Shown here: piece after piece, positions 24,401-32,434 of the stretch
Numbering within the stretch: position 1 is the stretch's first letter
How the letters are laid out: each line of letters begins with the position of its first letter
Assembly (NCBI GenBank): GCA_030697685.1
Contig: JAUYPF010000021.1
Coordinates: 1 to 53,118 of the forward strand
DNA length: 53,118 nucleotides
From: a bacterium
Lineage (GTDB): Archaea > Nanobdellota > Nanobdellia > SCGC-AAA011-G17 > GW2011-AR17
Direction of reading: 5' to 3'
The notes under the pieces: model-generated
What the model saw: the letters and a program-made list of their open reading frames with translations, nothing else
The model's database searches: none
What the model was told of the DNA's origin: nothing
Position numbers and translations under genes: made by a program

Positions 24401-25603
24401 TTATACTAATGTTCCTTGTCTCTTTCGATAAATAATATAGCCTATAACAAGAGCGAATAAAAGGACAAGAAGAACAATGATGATAAGATACATAAAAACA
24501 GAATTTTCCTCTTCAGGAGCAGAAAATTCATTTGTAGGAATAAGAGAAATAGGATACTCTTTTATAATTTCTTGCCCTTCAAGATCTACACGAACACGCA
24601 AAATATAAGCACCAATATCATACTGACTAAAATCAAAACCGCTTGAGATATCTTTTTTCTCTGCAGCAGGAAGTGTATAACTTCCAAAAGAAGAACTTTG
24701 AAGTACTTCACCATCAATACTTAAAAGATCCACATTAAGAGCAACATTCATATCCTCAACCCAATAACTCAATAAAGAAACGGTTATAGTATCAGAACCA
24801 CCCTCACTAAAATAATCCTTTCCTAAGCCTAAAATTTCTACATTTTTTTCTCCTATGATAAAAATTTTCTCAAAAGAATCTCTGCTTTCTCCATCATATT
24901 CAACATGAGTAAGAACACTATATTTTCCTGAAGGCAAATCACTTGTATCAATAATTGCAGAAACAGTTTGACTTTCACTTTGAAGAAACAATTGTAAAGG
25001 AACAAATGGATAAGAATAAGAATTCTCTCCTTGACGAAGAATAAATACTCCACTAACACTCTGTAAAACATTCTGGCCTAAATTTGTAAGTATTGAATGC
25101 AATTCAACCTCTTCACCAGGCTCTGCAACTGCAAAATCCTCCATTTCAATTTTAACATATTTCTCAGGATAAGCAGCCTGTGTTTCTAAAGGAATACGCA
25201 CAGCAACGGTAGCAGCAATAGTAGAACCGTCAGAACTCAAAGGAACTTGATAAAAACGAATAGTTGCAAATCGCACAGTGCCAAATTGTTCTAATTCTGG
25301 ATACTGAAGAACAAAATGTATAGTTTGACTGCTGCCGGCAGAAATAGGAACTTTATTATTTTCATAATCAACAGCACGGAAATATTCTGCATAATTAATT
25401 TTTCCTTCCCAACTTTCATAACTCATATCAATAATAATATCCTCAGCATTATCATTGATAATGGTGACATCAAACTCCTCACTTCCACCAGGAACATATT
25501 GAGAAAATTCTACCTTTGCAGGAGAAATAAGAAGAGCATGAGAAAATGGAATCAAAAAAACAGCAAAGAAGAATACTATAAAACAAAATGATGGTCTCTT
25601 CAT
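24401..25603 (-). CDS. Surface protein with signal peptide, Ig-like domains and C-terminal membrane anchor (DUF916-like)
   Basis: 400 residues. A signal peptide (FCFIVFFFAVFLIPFSHA, cleavage near residue 23) is followed by LLISPAKVEFSQYVPGGSEE, a start reminiscent of DUF916/WxL-interacting proteins of Gram-positive bacteria. Two to three Ig-like segments follow (AEPGEEVELHSILTNLGQ; LPSGKYSVLTHVEYDG; YDIGAYILRVRVDLEG). A C-terminal span (MYLIIIVLLVLLFALVIGYIIY) and short basic tail (RKRQGTLV) anchor it. It sits between FGSGYYN-family genes, which could be its binding partners, as DUF916 proteins pair with WxL proteins. That parallel is inference from architecture and order. Confidence 0.65.
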   Translation of the reverse strand: MKRPSFCFIVFFFAVFLIPFSHALLISPAKVEFSQYVPGGSEEFDVTIINDNAEDIIIDMSYESWEGKINYAEYFRAVDYENNKVPISAGSSQTIHFVLQYPELEQFGTVRFATIRFYQVPLSSDGSTIAATVAVRIPLETQAAYPEKYVKIEMEDFAVAEPGEEVELHSILTNLGQNVLQSVSGVFILRQGENSYSYPFVPLQLFLQSESQTVSAIIDTSDLPSGKYSVLTHVEYDGESRDSFEKIFIIGEKNVEILGLGKDYFSEGGSDTITVSLLSYWVEDMNVALNVDLLSIDGEVLQSSSFGSYTLPAAEKKDISSGFDFSQYDIGAYILRVRVDLEGQEIIKEYPISLIPTNEFSAPEEENSVFMYLIIIVLLVLLFALVIGYIIYRKRQGTLV

Positions 25604-25605
25604 AA

Positions 25606-26328
25606 TTATAATCCTAAAGCCTCATAAGTAATAGTTAAAGTTTTTGCTCCTGCAGTTGCATCTTTAGGTATGGAAACGTTTACAAAAATAATAATTGAAT
25701 CACTAGTATCAACATAATCAAGTCTATCACAAATACCTACAGTAATATTCAAACTATTTGTAGTCGAATTTTCATAACCAACAGTTAAATTTGAAGCAGC
25801 TGCACAAGATCCACTTTCACCATTATAAGAAAGAAGAGCTACTTTTGCAAAATCAGTAAAAGGGCAATTTCCACCACATAACCAATCTTCAGCATGTTTA
25901 TCTGCAATAGCACTCACATTGACCATAACCGATCCATTATTTTGTAAAGTATGATTATCTCTTCCTGTACCCCCAAGAATAGCAGTGGTATTCACCCAGC
26001 AATAAGGTGCAGCCTGCCCATACACGCTCGTACCAGAACCATCACCATAAGTCAAATTAGAATCTAAAGTTGCAAAAGTATTTCCAGTACATGTAGCATT
26101 ATAATACCCTGAACCAAATGCTATACCCACATCAGTAACAGTAATTCCAGCAGCCCCAGCCTGAGTAACTGTCGAAGTGCCAACACCAGTAACTTTTCCT
26201 GTATAATCAAAGGAAGGCAATGCAAGATTTCCTAGAAGCATATAATCTAAAAATAATACTCCCAGAGAAAAAACAAGCACTAAACTTAATAAAATAAATA
26301 AAGAAGAATTCTTTTTTCTACGCATCAT
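25606..26328 (-). CDS. Exported surface protein of the FGSGYYN family, copy 1
   Basis: 240 residues from ATG 26328 (ATG 26325 immediately follows). AAGGAGA just upstream is a good ribosome-binding site and makes an upstream ATG at 26352 unnecessary. It has a signal anchor (LFILLSLVLVFSLGVLFLDY), then the core TVTQAGAAGITVTDVGIAFG and FGSGYYNATC, WVNTTAILGG, HAEDWLCGGNCPF, CDRLDYVDTSDS and a KTLTITYEALGL end. Cys pairs and N-x-S/T sites are conserved with copy 2. The start overlaps the preceding gene's end, and the stop is two bases before the next gene, so it is inside the operon. Confidence 0.7.
   Translation of the reverse strand: MMRRKKNSSLFILLSLVLVFSLGVLFLDYMLLGNLALPSFDYTGKVTGVGTSTVTQAGAAGITVTDVGIAFGSGYYNATCTGNTFATLDSNLTYGDGSGTSVYGQAAPYCWVNTTAILGGTGRDNHTLQNNGSVMVNVSAIADKHAEDWLCGGNCPFTDFAKVALLSYNGESGSCAAASNLTVGYENSTTNSLNITVGICDRLDYVDTSDSIIIFVNVSIPKDATAGAKTLTITYEALGL
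25978..26085 (-). repeat. Near-identical DNA block shared with 23521-23628
   Basis: Partner of the block at 23521-23628: 52 bp and 47 bp exact matches separated by a 9-bp segment that differs. See that entry for interpretation. Confidence 0.75.
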
Positions 26329-26566
26329 TCTCTCCTTGAGATGCATCAACAATAGTCAAACTAACAGTCCCTACAGCCAAATCATCTAAAGAAGAACTTT
26401 CTTCAGATGCAGAAGAGCTAAATAAAGATTCTTCTTGGTTAGAAACATAAATTTGAAAAATAACACCAAGAATACTAAGCACCAGTAAAATAAGCAAAGC
26501 AACAAAAATTACTTTCACTAGATGAGCTTTCCTAACATCACTCTCTCTTTTACGAACCATTACCAT
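26318..26566 (-). CDS. Small single-span membrane protein
   Basis: 82 residues from ATG 26566 (MVMVRKRESD), chosen because a GGTATATAAATTTG box lies about 28 bases upstream; the frame is open 24 codons further but overlaps the previous gene. A basic N-terminus, one membrane span (LVKVIFVALLILLVLSILGVIF) and a short Ser/acidic exterior (SSSASEESSSLDDLAVGTVS) can be seen. The end DDLAVGTVSLTIVDASQG resembles strands of the neighbouring surface proteins. No family recognised. It overlaps the next FGSGYYN-family gene by 11 bases. Confidence 0.5.
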   Translation of the reverse strand: MVMVRKRESDVRKAHLVKVIFVALLILLVLSILGVIFQIYVSNQEESLFSSSASEESSSLDDLAVGTVSLTIVDASQGENDA

Positions 26567-26609
26567 CAAAAAAAAGCAATACAAATTTATATACCTTTCT
26601 ATAGTCATT

Positions 26610-27341
26610 CTAAAATATCTTTCTTGCCCACCAAACAAGAATAAAAAGAATTATAAAAAATAAAATCAATGCAATAATAACAAGCCAAGTGTGTAAAACA
26701 ATAGGGATTATGACAGGGGCACCAAAAAGAGCAAAAGAAATCTGTGCAATACGTTTAAAAGAAAATGTAACAGAAGAACTCCCAGCTTCTTGAAAAGTAA
26801 GAATATATTCATCTAAACCATCTTTCTCAAAATCTAAAAGAAGTTTTTCCCCTAAAGAAAGTGTATGTTGAGAACCTCCAGCAAGAAATGAATTGAAGGT
26901 AAAATCAACCATTTTTTCCTCAGCATCAAAAGAATCAATGACTAAAAAAGGAAGTGGAGTCCTATTATCCTGAAAACTTCCAAAATAAAGTGTATCACCA
27001 ACATGTAAATCAGAAAAAGATTCACCAAAAATATTTATTCCTCCTTCAACAAAGAAAGTATTTTCTCGTTCTCCAATATACTCTGGAGCAGCTTTTATAT
27101 CCTCTTCTTCATCAGTATCTTCTTTTTTTCCACCATCACTTGAACTGGCACTACTTCCAGAACTTCCTGTGCTCGCACCAGCACTAGTACTTGTTGTTGA
27201 AGAATTAGAAGAAACAATTCCAAAACTTACATTTGCTCCAACAAGCCCAGTAAAAGTTTCTTCATAAGAAAAAAGAACAAAGAGAGACGCACCTAATAAA
27301 ACAAACAACAAAGAAAAACACAAAATACTTTCTTGTCTCAT
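26610..27341 (-). CDS. Membrane protein with two terminal spans and extracellular domain
   Basis: 243 residues from ATG 27341 (a GTG directly precedes it). An N-terminal signal/anchor (ILCFSLLFVLLGASLFVLFS) is followed by TFTGLVGANVSFG, a low-complexity Ser/Gly/Thr linker (about residues 42-70), an acidic KKEDTDEEEDIK stretch and a beta-rich domain (DTLYFGSFQDNRTPLPFLVI). A C-terminal span (HTWLVIIALILFFIILFILVWW) ends in ARKIF. It is the first gene of the surface operon; GATTTATAAAATTC about 30 bases upstream is its TATA box. A structural surface role is likely; family unknown. Confidence 0.6.
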   Translation of the reverse strand: MRQESILCFSLLFVLLGASLFVLFSYEETFTGLVGANVSFGIVSSNSSTTSTSAGASTGSSGSSASSSDGGKKEDTDEEEDIKAAPEYIGERENTFFVEGGINIFGESFSDLHVGDTLYFGSFQDNRTPLPFLVIDSFDAEEKMVDFTFNSFLAGGSQHTLSLGEKLLLDFEKDGLDEYILTFQEAGSSSVTFSFKRIAQISFALFGAPVIIPIVLHTWLVIIALILFFIILFILVWWARKIF

Positions 27342-27373
27342 CACAAAATAAAAAGAGAAAGAATTTTATAAAT

Positions 27374-28504
27374 CTATCTTTCATACAAAGTTAAAGTTTC
27401 TTTTGCAATACTATCCCAAGTATAGTTTTTTACTTTATTTCTATTTGTACTCCCAATTTTCTGTGCAAGTGAGGAATTTTCAACAAGAAAAAGAACTTTC
27501 TCTTTCAATAAAATAATACCTCCATAAGGAACAAGATATCCATTTTTTCCATCTTCTATTTCATAGGGAACCCCATTACAAGGAGTCGCAACAATAGGCA
27601 GACCAGATGCCATCGCTTCAAATAAGCTTAAAGGTAAACCTTCTCTATAAGATGGAAGAACAAATACAGAAGCTGCTTGATACATTGCTGCAATCGTATC
27701 CTTTCCTTGAATAGAGCCATACACATGGATTTTTTTTTCTTTTCCTATCATATCTTTCACTTTTTGCATTTCTCCTTCATCAGGTCCAACAATAACAAAA
27801 TCAATATCTTTTCTTTCCTTTAGAATTTCCTGCGCCATCTGAACAAATACTTGAGGAGCTTTTGTTGGATGCAATCGCCCAAAAAACAAAACCATCTTCC
27901 CTGTAATTCCTAATTCCTGTTTAAAAGTATTTTTTTTCACTGGAAGAAAAAAGCTTGCATCCATTCCATTTCGAATGACTATAATTTTTTTTTCTGAAGT
28001 CCACTTCTTAAGGATAGGAATTTCCCAAGGAGTAATAGCAATTATTTTTGAACAAAGAAGGTAACTAAGTTTATTTCCAAAAAGTTCCATAATAAACAAA
28101 GGAATCTGCAAAGGAAAAGCCCTGAATTTATCTGTCCAAGGACAATGGGTCGTATGTACATGCTTTTTTCCTTTCAAAAAAGCAATCAATCCAGCAAAAA
28201 ACACATAATCTTTTTGGGAAACATGTGTATGTACAACATCATATTTCTGCCAAAGGAGATCCCAAAGATATCCTGGAAAGATATTCGTATTAATAGAAAG
28301 TTTTATCCAATATCGTGATCTATGTACATGTACACCATTGATCATTTCATACTTCTGCTTTATTCTTTGATGCTTATCAAAATCACTGCAAAACACATGC
28401 ACCTCATGCCCTTCTGTAACATATCGCTCTGCCAACTCCTGAATAACTTTTTCTACACCTCCAATCGTAGGAGCATAATAGGTTCCAATCATAGCAATGC
28501 GCAT
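27374..28504 (-). CDS. Glycosyltransferase family 4 (GT-B)
   Basis: A 376-residue GT4 enzyme: MRIAMIGTYYAPTIGGVEKV at the N-terminus (glycine-rich acceptor loop), LFFGRLHPTKAPQVFVQM at the donor-domain start near residue 205, IHVYGSIQGKD, and the EX7E motif in PSYREGLPLSLFEAMASGLP near residue 285. The usual role is sugar transfer from a nucleotide sugar to a membrane-linked or polymeric acceptor. It has the same family as the enzyme at 6510-7682 but different loops, so probably another linkage. It stands alone between the surface-protein operon and the S51 peptidase gene. Confidence 0.9.
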   Translation of the reverse strand: MRIAMIGTYYAPTIGGVEKVIQELAERYVTEGHEVHVFCSDFDKHQRIKQKYEMINGVHVHRSRYWIKLSINTNIFPGYLWDLLWQKYDVVHTHVSQKDYVFFAGLIAFLKGKKHVHTTHCPWTDKFRAFPLQIPLFIMELFGNKLSYLLCSKIIAITPWEIPILKKWTSEKKIIVIRNGMDASFFLPVKKNTFKQELGITGKMVLFFGRLHPTKAPQVFVQMAQEILKERKDIDFVIVGPDEGEMQKVKDMIGKEKKIHVYGSIQGKDTIAAMYQAASVFVLPSYREGLPLSLFEAMASGLPIVATPCNGVPYEIEDGKNGYLVPYGGIILLKEKVLFLVENSSLAQKIGSTNRNKVKNYTWDSIAKETLTLYER

Positions 28505-28552
28505 AAGAAAAGCTCTCTAAAAAGCCCTTATAAGACTTACGAATGAGAAAAT

Positions 28553-29182
28553 CTAATATTTTTTCCATGTACCTTCAGAAACAATTTTTATTTTTCCATC
28601 AATATATATCAATGCAGAAGCATCATCTAAAGCATAAAGATCACTATCTAACTTTTTTGAAGCTTTTTTAAGATACATATCCCTCATTTGAGGAAAATCA
28701 GGAGAATTAAGATGAGATCTCACATAAAAAGGAACATAACCTAAACCTTTAGGAATATTCTTTTTTTCATCACTATAAAGAAAAGTTGAGCTAGCAACAA
28801 GATTTTTGCCTGTAACAATACTTCCAGCACTAATTCCAACATAAATACGCGTTTTTAATAGTCTAGGCAATTCTTCTTGTAAACCAGAATATTTTATACA
28901 ATCCATAAGATAAGGAGTATTTCCTCCACCCATAACAAGAACAGTAGCTTTTTTCAATCGTGGTAACCAAATACTCTTTTTAAGAGCAGAAATATCAACA
29001 ATATCAACAGAGCCTAATTTTTCACATTCATTATAATTTTTAATAAGCCAATCTTTTTCACCAGACTGTACATTCGCAGCAGTAGGAATAAAAGCTATTT
29101 TTATTTTTCTTTGAACAAGTTTTTGTAATGCTAAAGCTAAAGAGGTATTTGTTATCCCGGCAGAAGTCAACATAAGTTTCAT
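28553..29182 (-). CDS. Peptidase S51 (dipeptidase E-like)
   Basis: A 209-residue member of peptidase family S51, close to the family's usual length. GGGNTPYLMDCI (about residues 85-96) is the conserved glycine-rich loop, the nucleophile Ser sits in YVGISAGSIVTGK near residue 117, and VRSHLNSPDFPQMRD near 160 carries the His region. Family members cleave Asp-X dipeptides or related beta/alpha-aspartyl substrates in the cytosol. The N-terminus MKLMLTSAGITNTSLAL is typical. ATG 29182 is preceded by ATTTATAATC on the minus strand at about leaderless spacing. Confidence 0.85.
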   Translation of the reverse strand: MKLMLTSAGITNTSLALALQKLVQRKIKIAFIPTAANVQSGEKDWLIKNYNECEKLGSVDIVDISALKKSIWLPRLKKATVLVMGGGNTPYLMDCIKYSGLQEELPRLLKTRIYVGISAGSIVTGKNLVASSTFLYSDEKKNIPKGLGYVPFYVRSHLNSPDFPQMRDMYLKKASKKLDSDLYALDDASALIYIDGKIKIVSEGTWKKY

Positions 29183-29230
29183 AAAAACTATAGATAGAGA
29201 AGAGATTATAAATATTTCTAAGGAGAATAA

Positions 29231-29252
29231 CTCTGATTTAAACCGAGATATC
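29231..29252 (-). repeat. Degenerate tRNA-Ser T-arm fragment (putative old attachment site)
   Basis: 22 bp matching 20 of 22 bases of 31407-31428, the T arm and part of the variable arm of tRNA-Ser(UGA), in the same orientation. It lies just beyond the 3' end of the ABC transporter gene, while the tRNA lies upstream of that gene. This is the geometry left by integration at a tRNA 3' region. The acceptor-stem part is not preserved and no integrase gene is seen. Confidence 0.4.
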
Positions 29253-29300
29253 TACTTCTATTATTCATACTGCTCTAGTAAACTGTATGCCATATCAATT

Positions 29301-31079
29301 TTATTTCCCAATATATCCATCTTTCTGTAAGCTCCAGAGCTTTCTGTATTCTCCCATTTGGTTTATGAGCTGAGAATGCTTTCCTGTCTGAACTATTTTT
29401 CCATTCTTAAGTACAATAATCTTATCAGCATGCATTATTGTTGATAATCTATGAGCTATGATTATGCTTGTTCTTCCTTGCATAAGTTTTTGCAAATCTT
29501 TTTGTATTTCATGTTCTGTCTCAGAATCAAGAGAAGATGTTGCTTCATCTAAAATTAGTATCTTTTTATTGGCAAGTATTGCTCTTGCTATGCTTACCCT
29601 TTGTTTTTCTCCACCAGAAAGTTTTACGCCTCTTTCACCAACAATAGTATTTTCTTTATAGGAGAATTTTTCAATTACTTTATCCATCTGTGCAAATCTC
29701 ATCGCACTCATTACTTCTGGCCTAGTTGCTATTGGATTAGAAAACAAGATATTATTGTAAATACTATCATCAAACAATACACACTCCTGCGGAACTATAG
29801 ACATCTCGTTTCTCAACGATTTATGTTGAACATCTCGAATATCTATTCCATCAATGGTTATACTCCCATTATCCACATCATAAAGTCTATAGAGGAGCTT
29901 GACAAGAGTAGTTTTCCCACTTCCGCTATGTCCAACTAAAGCAATTTTATTTCCAGAAGGAATATCCAAACTAAACTTATTGAATATCTTCCTCTTTCCA
30001 TAATTGAAAATTATATTATTAAATTTAATCTCCCCTATTTTTACTTCCATTTTTTTAGCATTTTTCTTGTCTATTATTGAACTTTGGATTTTTCCATAAT
30101 TAAATAAATCTTCAAAATCTGTAATTGAGCGAGAGAAGTTTTTTACTCCATGCACAAAACTAAACAATGGTCCAATTATGCTAATATAAGTAATATAAAC
30201 AAAAGTAAGCGTACCTAAACTAATCCCACCATTTATGAATTTCATCAAAGCAAAACCCATTAATATTAATGTTCCAGAACCTAAGATTAAAGTCTGTCCT
30301 GCGCTTATTTTTCTCCAAGAATTCCAGGCCATCAGCATTTTATTTTTCGTATCCCTACTTAATTTCTTGTACTTAGCTGAAATTAATCCTTCTTTCCCAA
30401 AATATTTTATTGAATCTACATTAGTAAAAATATCTGCAATGTTTCCTTTCTCAAAATCTTCTGCAGCATTAGCAGTTTTATTTAGCAAATCCATTTTTCT
30501 TTGTAAATATATGCTGTAGACTAAAAAAACTGAAAGTATTCCAAAAACTATTAATGCAGAAACTTTATCCAAAAACATCAAAGTTCCAATCAAAATAATA
30601 GCCTGGATTAATAATGGAGCAAAATCAAAAGTAATTACATCTGTCATTCTCTCCATTGCTCCTGCTGATCGGGTTAGCCGAGAAATAAGACTCCCTGTTT
30701 TATGACTTGTAAAGAATTTATGATCTAGAGAAAGTATATGATTGAAATATTTTTGTTTTAAATCAAAAATCATCTTAACCTCTAGTAAGTTCAAAAAATG
30801 TATTTTCATCCATTGGGTTATAACAGAAACCAATATAAGCCCAACAAAAACAAACCCTAAAACAAGCAGAATTTTAACAAAACTATCTAGCAATAGACTC
30901 CCAGCTAGGAATATCTCTGCTTTATCCATAACTACTTTTAGAACAAATTTATCTGCTATCTGCTTAACTTCATACAGCATTACAAAAAATAAAGTAGTAA
31001 AGAAAAGCAATTTATATTTTTTCAGAAAACTGAAATATTCTTTTAGAATATATTTTCTGTCTAATTGTTGTTCTTTCAT
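29301..31079 (-). CDS. ABC exporter, fused membrane and ATPase domains
   Basis: A 592-residue half-transporter of the ABCB/MsbA type. Residues 1-320 hold about six membrane segments (for example YKLLFFTTLFFVMLYEV, LVLGFVFVGLILVSVI, LLIQAIILIGTLMFL). The nucleotide-binding domain shows Walker A GHSGSGKTT near residue 385, Q-loop IVPQECVLFDDSIYNNIL, signature LSGGEKQRVSIARAIL, Walker B ILILDEATSSLD and H-loop IIIAHRLS. It would act as a homodimer exporting lipid, peptide or glycolipid substrates; its position among glycosyltransferases allows lipid-linked glycan export, but this is not shown. It is flanked by tRNA-Ser and a fragment of it, so it may have been acquired horizontally. Confidence 0.92.
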   Translation of the reverse strand: MKEQQLDRKYILKEYFSFLKKYKLLFFTTLFFVMLYEVKQIADKFVLKVVMDKAEIFLAGSLLLDSFVKILLVLGFVFVGLILVSVITQWMKIHFLNLLEVKMIFDLKQKYFNHILSLDHKFFTSHKTGSLISRLTRSAGAMERMTDVITFDFAPLLIQAIILIGTLMFLDKVSALIVFGILSVFLVYSIYLQRKMDLLNKTANAAEDFEKGNIADIFTNVDSIKYFGKEGLISAKYKKLSRDTKNKMLMAWNSWRKISAGQTLILGSGTLILMGFALMKFINGGISLGTLTFVYITYISIIGPLFSFVHGVKNFSRSITDFEDLFNYGKIQSSIIDKKNAKKMEVKIGEIKFNNIIFNYGKRKIFNKFSLDIPSGNKIALVGHSGSGKTTLVKLLYRLYDVDNGSITIDGIDIRDVQHKSLRNEMSIVPQECVLFDDSIYNNILFSNPIATRPEVMSAMRFAQMDKVIEKFSYKENTIVGERGVKLSGGEKQRVSIARAILANKKILILDEATSSLDSETEHEIQKDLQKLMQGRTSIIIAHRLSTIMHADKIIVLKNGKIVQTGKHSQLINQMGEYRKLWSLQKDGYIGK

Positions 31080-31230
31080 TTAAAGTTATTTCCCATAATA
31101 GAAATACATCTTTACACAGATTTAAAGCTTTCTTTTTAGGAGTGATAATTATTAAGCTAAAGTGAGTTACGTAGTGTATAAAAGACATTTTTAAAAAAAA
31201 GTTTTATTCTCTTTTGAGGTCTTTGTATCT

Positions 31231-31389
31231 CTAAATATATGGTAATCCATCAATATCCATTACAGTGACTTTTGCTTTTCTTTTTGGCCAGGACTTCTTC
31301 CTATTCTATTTTTTGAGATTTAGGCTTTGCCAAAATTTTTCATATATCTTGTTATTTTTGAGTTTAATTGAGTCTTCAAGCTCTTTCAT
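31231..31389 (-). pseudogene. Possible interrupted small ORF next to tRNA-Ser
   Basis: One frame from ATG 31389 reads MKELEDSIKLKNNKIYEK, FWQSLNLKK, then TAG (31308-31306), then continues in the same frame as NRKKSWPKRKAKVTVMDIDG, LPYI to TAG at 31231. Both halves look coding in composition. This may be a small gene broken by a nonsense mutation, or chance. It lies 10 bp beyond the 3' end of tRNA-Ser, in the 319-bp gap before the ABC transporter gene. The remainder of the gap is AT-rich and empty apart from a possible ABC promoter. Confidence 0.25.
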
Positions 31390-31398
31390 GCTAAGAAA

Positions 31399-31482
31399 CG
31401 CCGTGGCTCGGATTTGAACCGAGATATCCCGAAGGAAACAGGTTTTCAAGACCTGCGCGGTACCAGATTGCGCCACCACGGC
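31399..31482 (-). tRNA. tRNA-Ser(UGA)
   Basis: 84 nt on the minus strand without intron. Acceptor GCCGTGG pairs with CCACGGC, with discriminator G. The anticodon stem CAGGT/ACCTG closes loop CTTGAAA with anticodon TGA (31448-31446). The long class II variable arm (TTCCTTCGGGAT region) is diagnostic for Ser, and the T arm is CTCGG-TTCAAAT-CCGAG. CCA is not encoded. A fragment of its T and variable arms recurs at 29231-29252. Confidence 0.95.
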
Positions 31483-31514
31483 ATAAGAAAAAGAGAAAGA
31501 ATATCTTTAAAAAC

Positions 31515-31664
31515 TTATTCTTTGCTTTTAATCCTAAAATCTACTATTCCTTCACGAAAAAAATACCTTTTCCTACAAGAAACACAAAAAAGGCAAATAT
31601 TTTTCTTTTCCAAAGAAGAGTGACAAAGAGGACAGGCAAAAACCTCTAAAAGCTCTTTATTCAT
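31515..31664 (-). CDS. Trm112-like zinc-ribbon protein
   Basis: A 49-residue protein starting MNKELLEVFACPLCHSSLEK. The CPLC pair, a second CLFCVSC cluster and the end KRYFFREGIVDFRIK match the Trm112/YcaR pattern (xxLxCPxCxxxL, then LxCxxCxxxYPIRDGIPxL). Archaeal Trm112 proteins activate several methyltransferases by forming heterodimers. A class I methyltransferase gene lies 1.5 kb away on the same strand (33215-33799), though pairing is not shown. ATG 31664 is the only reasonable start. It lies just upstream of tRNA-Ser on the same strand. Confidence 0.7.
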   Translation of the reverse strand: MNKELLEVFACPLCHSSLEKKNICLFCVSCRKRYFFREGIVDFRIKSKE

Positions 31665-31742
31665 AAGAAGAGAAAACCACTAAGCAATAATAAACATTTT
31701 GGTGTATAAATCTTTAAAAAGAAGAGAAACTAAAAACAAAAC

Positions 31743-32408
31743 ATGGGATTTTCAGACTGGTTGGAAAGTACATTTTCTGCAGACAAATTTAATGCACAAA
31801 AGGGTTTAAAATACATAAGAAGAGAATACAAATCAGCACAAGCAGAATCAGGCTTTAATCAGATTTTTCTTGACCTTGCAGAAGAGGAAATGACAAAACA
31901 AAAAAGACTTCTTTCTCTTGAAGAAGTAGAAAGAGTCACACATCGTGCACGAATCCAAGCTCGTCACAGAACAAGAAATATAAATAAAGGATCAGCAAAT
32001 GAAGAGCCTTTTGTGGAAAAAAGTTATGCAGAAGAAAGTATGCCAAGAACCATGGGTACACTCTCAAGAGAAATCTACGATCGTCTGGATAAACAACTAC
32101 AAACAGTAAAAACAACTACAAACCCATTTCTTTCTGAAGGAGAACTGGCTACAGTAAGAAATTTAAAACTAAAAAATGCTGAAGAAAACATCCTCAAAAT
32201 TATCCAAGAACTTTCTACACAAACAAAAGCAAGAGGAATAAGTACAGAAATGGAACGTGCATACTCCTTAGAAATAACTCGTTGGACAAAATTTGCAAAA
32301 AAGACTAATGGAAGACTAGAAAAAAAAGTATCTTCTCTTGATTTCAAAGACTATGTCAATGATTTTGAAAGAAGCTTCCAATCAACCAGAAAAGAATCAA
32401 AAGTTTAA
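31743..32408 (+). CDS. Helical protein of unknown function, tandem paralogue 1
   Basis: A 221-residue, highly charged, mostly helical protein with no membrane segment or recognised domain. The N-terminus MGFSDWLESTFSADKFNAQK and the following helices match the next gene's product (MGFFDWLKKLFSKTEYDSKA), including the KxIRxEY/xFIKKNYQ and LAEEE/LAKED segments, so the two arose by tandem duplication. The Trp-containing amphipathic N-terminal helix could bind a membrane surface or partner. A TCTTTAAAAAG core about 35 bases before the ATG is the likely promoter. Coiled-coil-like heptads are visible in the second half. Confidence 0.65.
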   Translation: MGFSDWLESTFSADKFNAQKGLKYIRREYKSAQAESGFNQIFLDLAEEEMTKQKRLLSLEEVERVTHRARIQARHRTRNINKGSANEEPFVEKSYAEESMPRTMGTLSREIYDRLDKQLQTVKTTTNPFLSEGELATVRNLKLKNAEENILKIIQELSTQTKARGISTEMERAYSLEITRWTKFAKKTNGRLEKKVSSLDFKDYVNDFERSFQSTRKESKV

Positions 32409-32434
32409 TAAAGGAAATTATCTTAAAAAATATA

